A stretch of 64,000 bases of DNA, from the NCBI GenBank assembly GCA_012862575.1, contig BLSF01000041.1, positions 248,001-312,000 on the forward strand. Direction: 5' to 3'. Both the position numbers and the translations under genes were made by a program. The notes below the pieces were generated by a model. The model was not told where the DNA came from. It saw nothing but the letters and a program-made list of their open reading frames with translations, and ran no database searches. The DNA comes from Parietichytrium sp. I65-24A (Eukaryota > Sar > Bigyra > Thraustochytrida > Thraustochytriidae). Positions 29,740 through 40,041 of the stretch are shown in pieces (the stretch's first letter is position 1; each line of letters begins with the position of its first letter).

Positions 29740-31213
29740 ATGGAGCGGCGCAAAGGCACGGGTAGAAAGAAGCATGAGTGCAGAGAGTGTGGCAGAGCAC
29801 TCAGGACAACTAGAAGTCTTCAGATGCACTTCGAAACAGTCCATCTGAAGCAGGAAAACTTCGAGTGTGGCGAGTGTGGGAAAGCTTTTGGACAAGCTGG
29901 AGATCTTCAGAGGCATATCAAATCAATTCATCTGAAACAGAGAGATCACGAGTGCGGCGAGTGTGGGAAAGCCTTTGGACAAGCTGGAAATCTTCGAATT
30001 CACATCAGAGCAGTGCATTTAAAGCAGAAAGATTTCGAATGCGATGAGTGTGGGAAAGCTTTTGGACAAGCTGGAGATCTTCAGAGGCATATCAAATCAA
30101 TTCATCTGAAACAGAGAGATCACGAGTGCGGCGAGTGTGGGAAAGCCTTTGGACAAGCTGGAGATCTTCGAATTCACATCAGAACAGTGCACTTAAAGCA
30201 GAAAGATTTCGAATGCGATGAGTGTAGAAAAGCTTTTGGACGGGCCGGAAATCTTCAGGGGCACGTCAAATCAATTCATCTGAAAGATTTCGAGTGCGGC
30301 GAGTGCGGCAGAGCGTTCGGGACAGCTAGAAGTTTTCAGAGCCACTTCGAAACAGTCCATCTGAAGCAGAAAAACTTCGAGTGTGGCGAGTGTGGGAAAG
30401 CTTATGGACGAGCTGATAATCTTCAGAGGCATATCAAAACGATTCATCTGAAACAAAGAGATCACGAGTGCGGCGAGTGTGGGAAAGCTTTTGCATACGC
30501 TGGAGATCTTCAAAGCCACTTCAAAACAGTTCATCTGAAGCAGAAAAACTTATGTGGAGAATGCGGCTAAAGCTTTTGGACGAGCTGGAGATCTTCAAAC
30601 TCACGTTAGAACCGTTCATCTAAAAAAGAGAGATTTCGAGTGCGGCGAGTGTGGGAAAGCTTTTGGATCCGCTGGATATCTTCGAACTCACATCAGAACA
30701 GTCCATCTGAAGAAGAAAGACTTCGAGTGTGGCGAGTGTGGAAAAGCTTTTGGACACGCTGGAATTCTTCAGAGGCATATCAAATCAATTCATCTGAAAC
30801 AGAGAGAGCAATGTGGCAAGAAAGACGGAACGTATGTTCGACATGGTTGGGCTTGCAGAACCATAAAAGAGAAGCGTAACGACGGGCCCATATCATCACA
30901 CAGCGTCTCCATCTTGAGCCAAAAATGCGAAGGGGATCCCATCTTGCATGACTTGACGTTCGTATCGGAAAGTAGTCTCTCTGGCGTTGGTAAGTCAGAA
31001 GGCAGTCCAGAATGGTTCGTCAATCCTTCCCCCGAGCTGGACGTCATTACGATTGAATGCGGTCCATCGGAAGACTGCGATACAATTCAACTTGCAGATC
31101 TCGCAACGCGAGGGAGGAAGAGATTTGCTGACGACTCTTTGCCTCCCTGCAGCGGAGAGTCACAAGTTGGCGATATCTGCATATTGAGGAATGGTAAACG
31201 CAAAAGATCATAG
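29740..31213 (+). CDS. C2H2 zinc-finger protein, about 12 fingers, frame broken once
   Basis: The first part runs from the ATG at 29740 to a stop at 30570 (276 residues). A second frame from about 30554 continues the same repeat and ends at 31213. Aligned with the other fingers, an extra T near 30568 causes the break. Finger pattern is C-x2-C-x12-H-x4-H with period 28 residues (84 bp). Nine fingers lie before the break, the tenth spans it, and two follow. The linker after each finger is HLKQKDFE-like, not the TGEKP type. The tail of about 120 residues is rich in Ser/Glu/Asp, with basic GRKRFADD and NGKRKRS segments that could act in nuclear import. Role: probably a nucleic-acid-binding protein. 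The break may be a sequencing error or inactivation. Confidence 0.8.
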
Positions 31214-31436
31214 AGAGGAAAGAGAGCTGAGCGACTGACATGAAAGATCGACGTTTGTGTGGACGGGGAGATTTCCAAACCACGCTTGCACAAAATGAAT
31301 GGACAATTTCACGTCTCCGTCTCGAGGTGCTCCGCTGCTCCAGGTCAGTGTCCAAATGTTGCAAGCAGCTACAGGTATCTGCTTTCAATCACTCTTTGGC
31401 GTGGGATTATGCCGATCAAGGAGCCAAACGGTTTGG

Positions 31437-31680
31437 AGAGCGCGAAAGCATTTCAAGAGAAGCTGGAAATCTTTTCTGAAACAGCGCGACGTTATTGCGA
31501 TTGAGCGCTGGCGATCGGAAGGGTGCGATGCGAGGCGATCTGAAAGCTCGCGACGCGAGGAGGAAGATATTTCTTGACGAGACTTCTTCCCTTTGCAGTG
31601 AAGACTCATAAGATTGGGGCTTGTGCGTGTCAGGGCATCATTAGCACGAGAGGAAATTTCTGCGTTTTTAGAAAGCAATA
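31437..31680 (+). pseudogene. decayed duplicate of the zinc-finger gene's 3' end
   Basis: cgcgaaagcatttcaagaga and aagctggaaatctttt near 31441-31475 resemble a finger unit. acgcgaggaggaagatattt onward (about 31551-31620) aligns with 31108-31175 of the finger gene's tail (acgcgagggaggaagagatt). No long frame survives. Confidence 0.6.
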
Positions 31681-34118
31681 GTATTTGTTGAGTTAAAGCA
31701 GACGTCTACTCACTTAATTCGTCACTGCGTTCCATTCTCGAGGCGTTTGCATTAATCCGTGTGAGGGTATTGGCTCTTGTGCAGCGAAAAAGCTGCGTGG
31801 CACTGACTGTGAGTACTTACTGTTAATACACTCGTCGTCAGCTCTGTATCTGCTGAACTCTTCTGAAGTTGACAACTCAGATCAGGCAGACGTCCATGCA
31901 GATTCAAGTCTTCTAGACCTTTTCCCAATGCATCGAGACGCGATGCTTGACCACAAGGGCTTAGCTCGCCTCCAACATGGTTCCAATTCTCGCTCCATTC
32001 CGGACCATGCTTGTCGCGTCGCGGGATGATTGCGAGAGAGATCGCGAAATATAATCATTTGCAACCAACAAGACAACCTAAATTCTAGTCGTCTTCTGCA
32101 CAATGAATCATTCCGGCAAAAAGATACAGCCTATTTAGAAACAAACCACTCCAAACCTCTCTGCCACCGGGCCACCGCCTGACAAGCTGCAAGCAGAAAA
32201 CATGCGCTGACGACCTGTCCACAAAGCATCTTTCAGACTAGCCTCTACAACATTCTACAACTGGAGGGAGACGGGCGCTGAATTGGCCCTGAACCTCTGC
32301 CTGAAGGAAGTGTGCATGTAAGCCTCGCTACGCTCGTTGCTACTCGCACTCGCCGGCGAGTAGTCGCGAGTAACATTGCCTCCCAGACATTATGTGAGCG
32401 TTGCGAACGTTTGGGCGGCAGAAGCTGTTGGTACGAGCACCAGAAGCACCAGTTTGAAGTGTTTTTCTTGTTCGGTTTTAATTTGATTGTTGAGACTGAT
32501 TGAGCGGAAGCTCTTCGCAAGAGCCCACGAATCGCCCCGATTTGAGCCTCGGAGTCGTTGAGTCAGGTCTTCGGGTGCTCGTTCGACCTACCAAAGTACT
32601 GTACTCGAGTAGCGTTCATATGAACGTTTTGTTCCGAACAGCTTTCAGTTGATCGCAGCAATCACTCCGCTTCCGCGACGAACGTTGAACTCACAACGGT
32701 GCGGCGTCCACGCAGTCCACGCGGGGCCCAACGACAATAACTGTAAATGCCTCGAGTTCAATGCATTGACAGTGAGTGAATGAAGAGAGAGGGCAGAGAG
32801 TCTCAGCGCCGAGAAGCTATAGCCGTTCAGTTCCCATCAATCATGATCATGCATCATTGGTTGATTAGTCGGTTGACCTGTTGGTCTTTTTGAGCTCGTT
32901 GGAGCGGTTGTAACTCCTCTTGCTCTCTCCCACGCGAGCCTCTTCCGCTGACTGCAGCGCTCTGACGGTTGGCTTGGCGATTAACTTAACCAGAAACACT
33001 CATTCAAAATTTTAACCAACTGGTGCTGAGACTGGGACTTTTGTTGACTGATGTTGACTGGCCGAAAGAAGGACTGGCGTCGAAAGCTGGCCATTTTCAG
33101 AACAGTACTGGCACAGAGCAGAGCTCCAGAGCAGAAAGAAAAGACAAAGAATAGTAAGAAAAGAATTTCAGGGTTCAGACTTTGAAATGAATGAATAACT
33201 GTAATTCAGAATTCAGAAATTCAGAATTCAGGAAAGATAAACAAAGCAGTTGATCACTTGTTTTCGTTGATTGTCGGTAGAAAGGCGTTACTGTTACACT
33301 CACGGCGCACTGGCAGCTCAGCGCAGGCACGCGCAGGTCCAGAGGCTTGCTTGGCTCCTTCGTGACCTTCGTGCTGCTTCCTCCAAAAAGATCATCATGA
33401 TCCTAGCGTTCGAAACGTTTCTCCGACTGGACTCGACAATACTTGACAGCTAGCGCGTTGAACGGTCCCAACGAGCTCAACGAGTCTCTCCTTTCCCCGA
33501 GTCAGCTCGAGTTGAGGCGAGCTGAACTGAACGTTAGTCAGCTGGGGTGCCAGTGTATGTGTCAGGGGAGAGTGTGTGTGCGTGCATGTTCATTGAAGGA
33601 AGGAAGCGGAGTTCAGAGTTCAGAGAGCGGCATGAATTCTAAATACTAAAATGCTGAAAAAGCCTGGTAACTCTTTCCTGAATACAGGTCCTTTTTGAGG
33701 GACGACGCGACTTTGGCTTTCATTTAACGTGCATCTTCCTCTCGCGTATTCATCCATTCATCCATCCGTCTATTGATATACATGTCCCGTTTATTCTTTC
33801 TTTCTTTCTTTCTGTCTGTCTGTCTTTGCTTACTTTGCTTGTTGGTTTATTTCGTGTTCGTTGTTTTCGTTGTGTCGTTCGATCTGTTTCACCCACCTCC
33901 GAGTCCCTTCTCTTATAACTCAACTTACATCGTCAGTCTAGTTAGTCTCCTTTCCTCTCTCTCTTCTACTCTTCTGCAGAGTTCAGTAGTCGAGAGTCAG
34001 TGACACAACGAAAGCTGAGTTTTGCAACAGTCTAAACATCATCTATGCATCTCTGTATCTCTGAACATCGAACATCTGGATCTCTCTCGCTACCCGTTAG
34101 CGGTGGCAAAGTCATCCG

Positions 34119-34158
34119 CTCACTCACTCATTCACTCACTCACTCACTCACTCACTCT
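34119..34158 (+). repeat. ACTC tetranucleotide microsatellite
   Basis: About nine copies of cact/actc with one att interruption, roughly 320 bp upstream of the orphan gene's ATG. Confidence 0.85.
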
Positions 34159-34474
34159 CAATCAATCACTCAAGAGAGAGAGGGAGTAGAGCCGCTGAGT
34201 CGGAGTGGCAGAGTGGCACGAAGCAGACATTGAAAGTCGCGGTGGCAGTGTGTTTACCGGTAACTTACCCGCGAGCCTCTGAGAGAAAACCGGGTGTGGA
34301 CTGACTGCGCCAGGGACTGGGCTTGGCCAGGAAGAAGAGTAAGAGGCCGTGGACGAAGCAGACGCAGTCAGGCGGAAGAGCTGGGCAAACCACAAATTGG
34401 AGACTCGAAAGATTGACAGAGTGTCTGTCTGTCCGTGTCTTCCTGTTGTTCTTTTCATTGATTGATTTAAGAAA

Positions 34475-34966
34475 ATGTCTGTCCGATTCGCAGAGGCCGC
34501 GAAGGTCATCATGTACGACCTGCACGAGCATGAGCGCGTGTTCAAGCAGCAGTCGCAAGTGAACATCAACCAGGAGTACCTCCGGGAGAAGAAACTCTAC
34601 TCGCTGGTGCTGCAGTGGAAGAAGGCGAACCCGAGCGACGCAGTGCTCAGGCTCAGCCTGGCGCCAGAGCAGCGCTTGACGGAGTTTTTGGGCTTCCAGA
34701 GGGCTGGCACTGCTCGAGGCCTGGGAGTGGCGTGCTTTGATGGCCTCGTGCAGGCCGCCATGGCGTACACCTTGGACAAGTGGCCGCTTCACCGCATTGA
34801 CGGCGAGCGCGAGTACGAGGCCACCTGCATGATTGTACTTACATTGGTCGCAGAGTTCCTCTGCCATCACTTCCGCTATGAACTTGCCATGGCAAAAGAG
34901 CAATCTGCGCTGTACTACAACATCTTCCATATCTCCCAGCAGGTGCTGCGCTGCTACCAGAATTGA
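34475..34966 (+). CDS. hypothetical protein, 163 residues
   Basis: ATG at 34475 in good context (TTAAGAAAATG). Composition is balanced and codon choice GC-rich like the other real genes here. The sequence looks all-helical, for example VIMYDLHEHERVFKQQSQ near the N-terminus and ALYYNIFHISQQVLRCY at the end. No signal peptide or clear membrane helix; LTLVAEFL near 122-129 is only mildly hydrophobic. No family recognised. The opposite frame (34265-34930) is a shadow. Confidence 0.7.
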   Translation: MSVRFAEAAKVIMYDLHEHERVFKQQSQVNINQEYLREKKLYSLVLQWKKANPSDAVLRLSLAPEQRLTEFLGFQRAGTARGLGVACFDGLVQAAMAYTLDKWPLHRIDGEREYEATCMIVLTLVAEFLCHHFRYELAMAKEQSALYYNIFHISQQVLRCYQN

Positions 34967-35447
34967 ATCGCGGCACTCTTCTGTCCTGCAACATATTAAG
35001 GCTCTTCATGGAGAGAGCCGCGCTGAATGATACCATGTTGATATATCCGTACATGTGTGAGCTGTTGCAGCCCGCGACTCTACCGAGCACGGGCTCACTG
35101 TGAGCTACTGTTGAACATTGACAAACTCTGCTACGTTATTTTTATTTGAAACGAGGCATTCAAGCCTCCAAACCCCGACATCTGAATTCTGATGACTGAT
35201 TTGACATAAAAGACAACTCTACAACAATCTGTTTTTTTACTTGCAATCTTTTCTCTTTGTTATTCTTTTCGATTCAGAAGAATCAAATTTCAGAACATAA
35301 GTTATACCCCGCCGTTGCGCTCACAGAAGGTAGGAGAAGGCTCAGTGCAAGTCTAGGAATTCAGAAATTCAGAAAAAACCAAGCTGGTGTAAAAGTTTTG
35401 TTTCGACATTTACAGACTTTCCAACAATCATTGCATCTGTACAAAAT
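34967..35447. other. convergent 3' intergenic region
   Basis: 481 bp between the orphan gene and the MICU-like gene. No gene or repeat seen. Confidence 0.5.
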
Positions 35448-37003
35448 TTAGTCAGAGGTTCCTTCGTACCAATTTCTCGTGCACTTCTTGCAGCTCTCAA
35501 ACATGCAAGTAAACAAGCTACCGATGCCAAGACCATCATCTTCGTTGCGAACGTCTGTAGACATCGAGTGAGGCTTCAGCAAGCGGACAAACTGGTCGTG
35601 ATGCAATTCGTTCTTGGACTCGGGGTCGAAGAGGTAGAAAATCGCCCAGATCTGAGCCCGCGTGAGCTTTGACCCTGTTACCGCTTTCGCTGCGCGGTTG
35701 ATGTTGGTGCTGCTAAAGTGGCCGTCCTCATAAGAGTACCGTATCACTGCGTTTTCCATGTGAACCAAAGAGCGAAGGACTTCTTGCCAAGCCACATACT
35801 CTGCGAAACTGACGGTCAGCTGCCTGGCTCGTACAGACCCTGGCCTAGCGTTTTCAGGCACCGTCTTCTTGGCTTGCTCGTGTAAGAGCACCACCTCTGG
35901 GACAACTTCCATGTCTATCTTCTCTGCGCGCACTAAAAACTCATTGCGGTAGTCCGAAGGCACCAGGGCGGCTACACTCCTTGCGTATGCAGGAAGTGAC
36001 ATTACGGGGTTTCCCGTGCCGCTCAGTAAGTCGCTTAGCAGGTAGTATTGCAACGCTTGAACCTCGTCCCGCAGGCTCTTATGGAAGTTCTGAAAATCTT
36101 CGAGGGTCAGCGCTTTTTTTAAGTCTTCCCCAAACAGATAGTGCACCAGCTCTCCTTCCTCCTCGTGCTCCTTGTTGTACGTTTCCCCCTTGCGGCTCAT
36201 GTTACGCTCCATGATAAAGTCAAAATTGTGGACGTTGAGTCCATCGCTGCGGAACAGCGCATTCTTAAAATCTTCTCCTGCACACATTCGGTATGCAACA
36301 GGCACCTCTGCGACAGGAAGCGCGAGCAGCGTAATGAGCGCCAGGAAGCGGTCGTACGAGATGAGCCCTGGGTCGTCCGGCCCAAATTTGAAAAAATCTG
36401 GCATCTCCTGCTTGGAGAACTCAAGCTCCTTTGAACTCTCGAACAGCGGGATATTAATCGGCCTGGAGTTTGGACTTGGGGGTACCCCGGGACTTATGGC
36501 CCGCACTGCCAAACACATTTCGACACGAACCAATCAGTCCAAAATTCTGTTCAACAAACAACCACATCTTGACCCACCCACCAGACCACGCCACGCCGCA
36601 ACATCACGCGAGTCTCCAGATTCTCCAGATTCTCCAGATCCGCAAGCACAAGATCAAGAAAAGCAAGTACAGAAAGGCACCACCATTCTGACTCCCACTT
36701 ACCAAGATCCAGCGGTGTCATGAACTCCTCCCCGCCCACCACCACAGAGCTAAAGTACTTGAACACCTTCTCCAGCGACGCAGTCTCTCTCAGCCTGTAC
36801 TCGTATCCCATCAGCACGCTGTCCAGCCTCGTTATCGTCGTGTTGGCCCTGCGCAGCCTCACTTTCGGGTCTGTGGGACGCCTCTCCGCCGCGCACTCCG
36901 ATCTTCTTCCCGCGCCAATGCCCACTCCCGCCGCACTTGCCAACCCGCCAAACGCCACCACCGCCAGTGCGGGCACCACCTTCCGCGCGCCATGCCGCCA
37001 CAT
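35448..37003 (-). CDS. MICU-like mitochondrial calcium uptake protein with degenerate EF-hands, two exons
   Basis: Exons 37003-36703 and 36505-35448 give 452 residues (human MICU1: 476). The intron (36506-36702, 197 bp) has a GTAAGT donor and CAG acceptor in matching phase and joins MTPLDL to VRAISPGVPPS, the usual MICU stretch. The N-terminus (MWRHGARKVVPALAVVAFGG) is basic and hydrophobic, fitting mitochondrial targeting. YEYRLRETASLEKVFKYF precedes the join. The body keeps the MICU layout (SYDRFLALITLLALP, then a first EF region, a helical middle, and a last EF region FDPESKNELHHDQF). Neither EF loop has the full acidic ligand set: the last has Lys at position 5 and Gln at position 12, and the first lacks a recognisable DxDxDG. 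MICU proteins gate the mitochondrial calcium uniporter. Confidence 0.85.
36608..36640 (+). repeat. 9-bp intronic repeat (attctccag)
   Basis: Three near-perfect copies of a 9-bp unit inside the MICU-like gene's intron. Confidence 0.7.
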
Positions 37004-37575
37004 CCCGCGTACCCCGACTACGCACACCCTATGTACGATGTACGATGTCTTGGAACGCGGCTGGGGGGAGGCGTGAGTGCTGAGAGTGCTGAGCTGTGGT
37101 TACTTGCGGGGACTTGTGGGGACCTGTAGGGAGGAAGGACCTGTGTGGGGGTTGTGTGTCACTCACAGGGTTGGAAAAAGTTGAAATTTTTTGGCATTCT
37201 TTTCAATTGATTGATAATCAGGGAAGCACTCTTAGTAAAAGTCGTAGAGAGTTGTACCGAAATGTTGAGAAGAGCGCGAAACTGCGAAGCACGAAGGAGC
37301 GAATGTCTGTGGGGGATCATATACACCTCAATATTGCGGGTTCCGGTCTCTCCCTCACAACAACTCTCTGCGATGCCGACGATGTAGCTAGGACAGCAAT
37401 GGAAGTGCTTGTCGCCCGCAAATTTGAGCAGGCAATCGCACCTCTAACCAGCACATAATCCAACCTCTAGCAATCCAACCTCTAGCAAGGCTCCCAAGGA
37501 GACTCGAGGACCCCCCAACACAAACGAAACGGTTTTCTCAGCCGTCCGCGAGGACTCTATTCTAGTATACGAAGT
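37004..37575. promoter_or_regulatory. divergent promoter region of the MICU-like and CoA-transferase genes
   Basis: 572 bp between divergent starts. G-rich on the MICU side. The CoA-transferase side runs into a minisatellite. No gene recognised; a short frame at 37096-37458 is not convincing. Confidence 0.4.
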
Positions 37576-37735
37576 ATGACAAGTATGGGAAGTATGACAA
37601 GTGTGACAAGTATGAGAAGCATGAGAAGTACGACATGTATGGGAAGTATGACAAGAGTGACAAGTATGACAAGTGTGGCAAGTGTGGGACGTATGAGAAG
37701 TGTGACAAGTGTGGCAAGTATGACAGGTGTGGGAG
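37566..37735 (+). repeat. coding minisatellite (tatgacaagtgtgacaag type)
   Basis: Tandem 9-bp units with consensus agtatgaca/agtgtgaca run from before the CoA-transferase ATG through its first ~53 codons. Confidence 0.85.
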
Positions 37736-39309
37736 GCAGCTCGAATGCGCCGCTGGGCCACGTGTTGCGCGCGGTGGGCGTGCAAGGGTCGCAGAATGTG
37801 GAGAAAGAAGCGCGGCGAGTCATAATTAGCGGCGAAATGAACGGGCTCAGAACGCAGTTGCCCTGCGAAGAGGCGGCATGTGCGGTGCTAGCAGGGCTGG
37901 GACTTCAGGCGTTGCGATTGGCGCGCAGTCTGGGACTTGCTGGTGGGAGTGGAAGTGATGATGAGCTCGGGAATGAAGAGGCAATCGGAACTAGTTTGGA
38001 CAATGGAGATGGTAATGGAGGGAAAGTTGACTCGGCGACCGTGCTAATCGATAGCAGGGTCGCGGCAGCGGCCATGCGTCAAGAAAGGTATCTCGAGCGA
38101 AGCGCAGGAACGGCGGCGCTATGGGACCGCTTGTCGGGAATCTATAGAGGTGGCGACGGTCGGTACATTCAGTTCCACTGCAATTTTCCTCACCATCGCG
38201 ATGCGGTCCTAAGCGTTTTCGGGCTGAGCGAAAGCGCTAGCAAGGACGAATTGAAGGCTCTTGTCGCGAATGTGCCCAACCTTTTCGATCTCGAGGAACG
38301 TCTCGCTGAGATGGGAGCGTGTGCAGCGGTCGTTCGCACGCCTGAGGAGTGGGAAGAGCATGCGCAATGCAAGGCCGTTAGAGAACTTCCACTTCTTGAG
38401 ATCATCGAGGTCAAGAGCCCGCAGGGTCGGCCGCGGACTAAAAATCCTAAGCTCGTCAACGATATGGTTGAGCCTGGGGGCCTGCTTGAAGGTGTCAATT
38501 GCTTGGATTTCTCTCGTGTCCTTGCAGGACCAATGGCAGGACGAGCGCTTGCCGACTTGGGGGCGAACGTGGTTCGAGTTTCGTCTCCGAAATTGCCATA
38601 TGTTGAGAGCGCAGTTTTGGCTTCATCGCACGGGAAAAGAGCAGCATACCTCGATATGGATGCTGATGAAACCAGCGGGACGTGGCAGGACCAGCTCGAC
38701 GAGATGTTGCTACAAAGTGATGTGTTGATCAATGCATACCGGCCAGCTAGTATGGACAAGTTCGGACTGGATGCGGAAACCCTGCTCCAGGCACAGCAGG
38801 GGCTCTGTCTCGTTGAACTCTCTGCATACTCTCATGTTGGTCCCTGGAGAAACCGGCGTGGCTTTGATTCGCTCTTGCAGTGCGCCACAGGCTTGGCTCA
38901 CGAACATTCGCAGGCTCTTGGTGCTAAGGAGCCTGTACATCTACCTGTTCAATTCTTGGACCACGCAACCGGCCTATTGGCAGCCACGGCCATATTGGCA
39001 GCCCTTGAGCGCCGGCAAAAGAGTCCGGAAAGCTCATTTCTTATCCGCCTTTCGCTCTGCCAAACGGCCATGTGGCTCAAGTCCCTTGACCGCAAACAAG
39101 GCCATGCTTGGCTCGAGTGCTCCGACTTTCCAAAGGAGTTAATCGAAGACCTTGTTGTGGAGAGCAGCATTCCGCACTTTCCTGGCGGCGGAACCTTGAG
39201 AAGTTTCACCGTCCCCTACAAGCTAAGCTCTTATGGACCAAAGCTCGGGAAGGGCCCCGTCGGGCTCGGGTTCCATTCCTTTGCATTCGGGGAGACAACT
39301 GGTGTCTAA
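37576..39309 (+). CDS. class III CoA-transferase family (CaiB/BaiF), bipartite long form
   Basis: 577 residues from the ATG at 37576. The first ~53 residues are encoded by a minisatellite and read MTSMGSMTSVTSMRSMRS onward: Ser/Thr/Met-rich with Arg and no acid, like a mitochondrial presequence. Then comes the order known from ~500-residue bacterial and fungal CaiB-type proteins. First is a C-terminal-like part (FHCNFPHHRDAVLSVFGL, RTPEEWEEHAQCKA). Then LLEGVNCLDFSRVLAGPMAG opens the Rossmann-like core, with GKRAAYLDMD, INAYRPASMDKFGL, RRGFDSLLQCATG and VQFLDHATG. The Asp in the last motif is in the position of the class's catalytic Asp. The reaction would be CoA transfer between organic acids, or 2-methylacyl-CoA racemisation; the substrate cannot be told. 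The true start could be further in. Confidence 0.85.
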   Translation: MTSMGSMTSVTSMRSMRSTTCMGSMTRVTSMTSVASVGRMRSVTSVASMTGVGGSSNAPLGHVLRAVGVQGSQNVEKEARRVIISGEMNGLRTQLPCEEAACAVLAGLGLQALRLARSLGLAGGSGSDDELGNEEAIGTSLDNGDGNGGKVDSATVLIDSRVAAAAMRQERYLERSAGTAALWDRLSGIYRGGDGRYIQFHCNFPHHRDAVLSVFGLSESASKDELKALVANVPNLFDLEERLAEMGACAAVVRTPEEWEEHAQCKAVRELPLLEIIEVKSPQGRPRTKNPKLVNDMVEPGGLLEGVNCLDFSRVLAGPMAGRALADLGANVVRVSSPKLPYVESAVLASSHGKRAAYLDMDADETSGTWQDQLDEMLLQSDVLINAYRPASMDKFGLDAETLLQAQQGLCLVELSAYSHVGPWRNRRGFDSLLQCATGLAHEHSQALGAKEPVHLPVQFLDHATGLLAATAILAALERRQKSPESSFLIRLSLCQTAMWLKSLDRKQGHAWLECSDFPKELIEDLVVESSIPHFPGGGTLRSFTVPYKLSSYGPKLGKGPVGLGFHSFAFGETTGV

Positions 39310-40041
39310 GCCTCTCTGCGCCCCAACAAGTTTACCAAAGCAACGTTGCAGCGGAAATCGTGCTCATTGCACAACGATAACAATGTTCCTTGCGTTGCTT
39401 TTGGAGTCCAAAAAGCGCTTTACGCTTATTTTCATTTTTAGCCTCGTTTAAGCCGTAGGGAGACTCGGCGTCGATGATGACGACGTCTGGATGTGGGGCT
39501 CTGTTGCTTCCTAACTATGCCTGAAATTCGAGAATGACAGCCGCCATCGATCAGCGCGAAAACACAAAAAAGGCAAAGGAGTCCTTCATTGGTGCACAGG
39601 TTTCAAAAGACACACACTCATCGTGAACCAAAAATAAACATGAAAAGGACGATTTCTAACATTCCTCTCGGAATTTGTTGGGTCCTCCATCACGGAGACT
39701 CGGGTATGCCGAGATTGCTGATTCCCGGACAGCAAGGAAATTAATGATGAGAAGATTATTCCTCTAAGGACAACTACTTGGATCACTCCCGACCTCGCCA
39801 CGACCTCGGGCATCCTGGACATTTGCCTGATATCTAAGTAGAAGACTCTTATACTTTGGGGGTTCGACTTCTCCCAGCGGTTATAGAATACCCGCTTCAA
39901 ATCAGGTTTGTGGATGGTTGCAATCGTCATTTTCACGATCTTATCAGAAGGAAACAAGCCAAACAACAACTGTCACCTTTGTGGAGCTTTGGTTTCCAAA
40001 TCTGTGTCCATAAAATTGATTCAATATAGTGGTATTCATTG
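39310..40041. other. convergent 3' intergenic region
   Basis: 732 bp. A 114-codon ATG frame on the minus strand (39929-39586, beginning MTIATIHKPDLKRVF) is fairly protein-like but has no recognised family and lies just past the ARM gene's end. I left it uncalled. Nothing else seen. Confidence 0.4.

Larger units (their letters stand above)
28290..30051 (+). repeat. tandem segmental duplication, unit B
   Basis: Second, nearly identical copy of 26436-28196. Here the zinc-finger array continues beyond the end of the repeat. 92 bp of single-copy DNA (28198-28289) separates it from unit A. Confidence 0.9.
31214..34474. other. long intergenic region
   Basis: Apart from the decayed finger-gene copy at 31437-31680, I see no gene. 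It holds scattered short simple repeats and an ACTC microsatellite at 34119-34158. Confidence 0.5.

Noticed and set aside
29740-31213. Finger array as part of a transposon
   Set aside because: No transposase, reverse transcriptase, terminal repeats or target-site duplications are visible around it.
34265-34930. 221-codon minus frame over the orphan gene
   Set aside because: No ATG in good context and repetitive Leu/Val composition; the plus frame has the better start and codon pattern.
37566-37735. Regular short repeats that might suggest a CRISPR-like array
   Set aside because: Units are 9 bp in direct contact with no unique spacers; it is a minisatellite in a eukaryotic gene.
39840-39900. 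gggggttcgacttctccc, resembling a tRNA T-arm
   Set aside because: No matching A-box, anticodon arm or acceptor stem could be found around it.
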